NCBI GenBank assembly: GCA_946626795.1 | Contig: CAMOUZ010000073.1 | Coordinates: 1-6,022, forward strand | Direction: 5' to 3' | DNA from: an uncultured Clostridia bacterium | GTDB lineage: Bacteria > Bacillota > Clostridia > Christensenellales > CAG-1252 | Length of the DNA: 6,022 nt | Shown here: positions 5,640 through 6,022 of the stretch, one piece after another | Position numbering within the stretch: position 1 is the first letter of the stretch | How the letters are laid out: each line of letters opens with the position of its first letter | The notes under the pieces: generated by a model | What the model was told of the DNA's origin: nothing | Databases searched by the model: none | What the model saw: the letters and a program-made list of their open reading frames with translations, nothing else | Program-made: the position numbers and the translations under genes

Positions 5640-5657
5640 ATATAAATACGTTTATAT
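5640..5657. repeat. Inverted repeat, 7-bp arms, upstream of tmcAL
   Basis: ATATAAA (5640-5646) and TTTATAT (5651-5657) are exact reverse complements around the centre TACG. The repeat occupies the space just upstream of the tmcAL -10 box, where a repressor could block the promoter. The sequence is AT-rich, so chance is a real alternative. Confidence 0.4.
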
Positions 5658-5668
5658 CCTTGCTTTTT

Positions 5669-5681
5669 CCCGCAATACGGG
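5669..5681. repeat. Small GC-rich inverted repeat in the tmcAL-pta gap
   Basis: CCCG (5669-5672) pairs with CGGG (5678-5681) around CAATA. It is the only GC-rich patch in an otherwise AT-rich divergent region, and it sits in the spacer of the upstream pta promoter candidate. A 4-bp stem without a proper T tract is too weak to call a terminator; a protein-binding site is possible. Confidence 0.35.
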
Positions 5682-5683
5682 TT

Positions 5684-5696
5684 TATAATTATTATA
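5684..5696. repeat. Inverted repeat overlapping the upstream pta -10 box
   Basis: TATAAT (5684-5689) and ATTATA (5691-5696) are exact reverse complements separated by one T. The left arm is itself the -10 candidate, so the same bases could also act as a -10 box on the minus strand, about 58 bases upstream of tmcAL. The symmetry may be a by-product of AT-rich promoter sequence. Confidence 0.35.
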
Positions 5697-5730
5697 CATT
5701 TTTTTTTGCTTATAATAAAGCGTTTTATAA

Positions 5731-5735
5731 AGGAG
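5731..5735 (+). promoter_or_regulatory. Shine-Dalgarno sequence for pta
   Basis: AGGAG, in the wider context AAAGGAGATG, lies eight bases before the ATG at 5744. This close match to the anti-Shine-Dalgarno sequence decides the pta start and marks pta as a leadered gene. Confidence 0.85.
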
Positions 5736-5743
5736 ATGGGAAA

Positions 5744-6022
5744 ATGTCTAAATTGATGGATGAAATCAAGCAAAAAGCCGTTTTGCTGAATAAGCATATC
5801 GTACTCGCGGAAGGCGAAGAAGAGCGTATTATTCGCGCCGCCGAGATCATCAGCGAGAAGAAGATCGCTCGTCTGACCTTGGTGGGCGATCCCGCGGTAA
5901 TTTACGCGAAGTGTCCGGACGCAAAGCTGGACGGCGTCACGATCGTTGATCCGAATACCAGTGAGCTCACCGCGAAATACGCCGAGTTGCTTTATAATAT
6001 CCGCAAGGCGAAAGGGATGACT
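5744..6022 (+). CDS. pta: Phosphate acetyltransferase, N-terminal part (3' end outside window)
   Basis: Pta interconverts acetyl-CoA plus phosphate and acetyl-phosphate plus CoA. With acetate kinase it forms the main ATP-yielding acetate route of fermenting Firmicutes. The 93 codons present (of about 330 expected for this short class) run open to the window edge. They show the family N-terminus: a leading amphipathic helix, HIVLAEGEEERIIRAAEI (18-35, standard form IVLPEGED/EER), a LTLVGDPAVI strand and turn (45-54), IVDP (69-72) and RKAKGMT (87-93), which matches the family's RKHKGMT. The usual Pro of LPEGE is Ala here. The catalytic C-terminal residues are outside the window. The usual clostridial partner ackA would be expected just downstream but cannot be seen. 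Confidence 0.93.
   Translation, partial: MSKLMDEIKQKAVLLNKHIVLAEGEEERIIRAAEIISEKKIARLTLVGDPAVIYAKCPDAKLDGVTIVDPNTSELTAKYAELLYNIRKAKGMT

Larger units (their letters stand above)
5660..5716 (+). promoter_or_regulatory. Promoter region for pta with two candidate -10 boxes
   Basis: Two perfect TATAAT hexamers occur at 5684-5689 and 5711-5716. The first has TTGCTT (5660-5665) 18 bp upstream, with TTG matching the -35 consensus. The second has only a weak TTATTA (5689-5694) at 16 bp but is preceded by a T-rich tract (5699-5707). Starts from either would leave a leader of about 20 to 50 bases carrying a normal ribosome binding site, unlike the other promoters in the window. Tandem promoters would suit a strongly expressed fermentation gene; that is inference. 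Confidence 0.6.

Noticed and set aside
5669..5690. CCCG/CGGG hairpin followed by TTTATAATT as a terminator
   Set aside because: The stem is only 4 bp, the T tract is broken, and it would terminate nothing on the plus strand because it lies upstream of pta in a divergent gap.

Overview
The window looks like chromosomal housekeeping DNA from a bacterium of the Firmicutes, most likely a clostridial lineage of roughly balanced base composition (judged by eye, not computed). The main reason is the block rsmD - coaD - coiled-coil protein - ylbJ, followed by tmcAL (ylbM) and then pta. From memory, this matches the ylbH-ylbI-ylbJ...ylbM neighbourhood of Bacillus subtilis and the tmcAL/pta arrangement of many clostridia. 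A YlbJ-type membrane protein behind a promoter that resembles the sporulation factor sigma-E hints at an endospore former or a relative. I see no mobile element, phage gene, tRNA, rRNA or CRISPR array.

Layout, left to right. The window opens in the last 106 codons of an aconitase-family hydratase. After a 34-bp gap come alanine racemase (alr), 5-formyltetrahydrofolate cyclo-ligase and the 16S rRNA methyltransferase rsmD. These three are packed with 11-bp and 4-bp overlaps. A 42-bp gap holds a near-consensus sigma-A promoter for coaD (coenzyme A biosynthesis), which overlaps a downstream coiled-coil protein by 8 bp. A strong intrinsic terminator closes that unit. ylbJ follows behind its own sigma-E-like promoter. 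It meets tmcAL (minus strand) tail to tail with no base between the two stop codons. A 117-bp AT-rich divergent region with three small inverted repeats separates tmcAL from pta, which runs off the right edge after 93 codons.

Together the genes cover wall precursor supply (D-alanine), one-carbon folate recycling, ribosome modification, coenzyme A and acetate/acetyl-phosphate metabolism, and acetate-dependent tRNA modification. These are mostly conserved neighbours rather than one pathway, although coaD, tmcAL and pta all bear on acetyl/CoA chemistry.

The most notable signal is regulatory. The four genes that begin a transcription unit without a Shine-Dalgarno sequence (alr, coaD, ylbJ, tmcAL) each have a -10-like hexamer only about 4 to 9 bases before the start codon. 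This predicts leaderless mRNAs. The genes inside operons, and pta, mostly keep recognisable ribosome binding sites. I found no gene system that looks wholly new.
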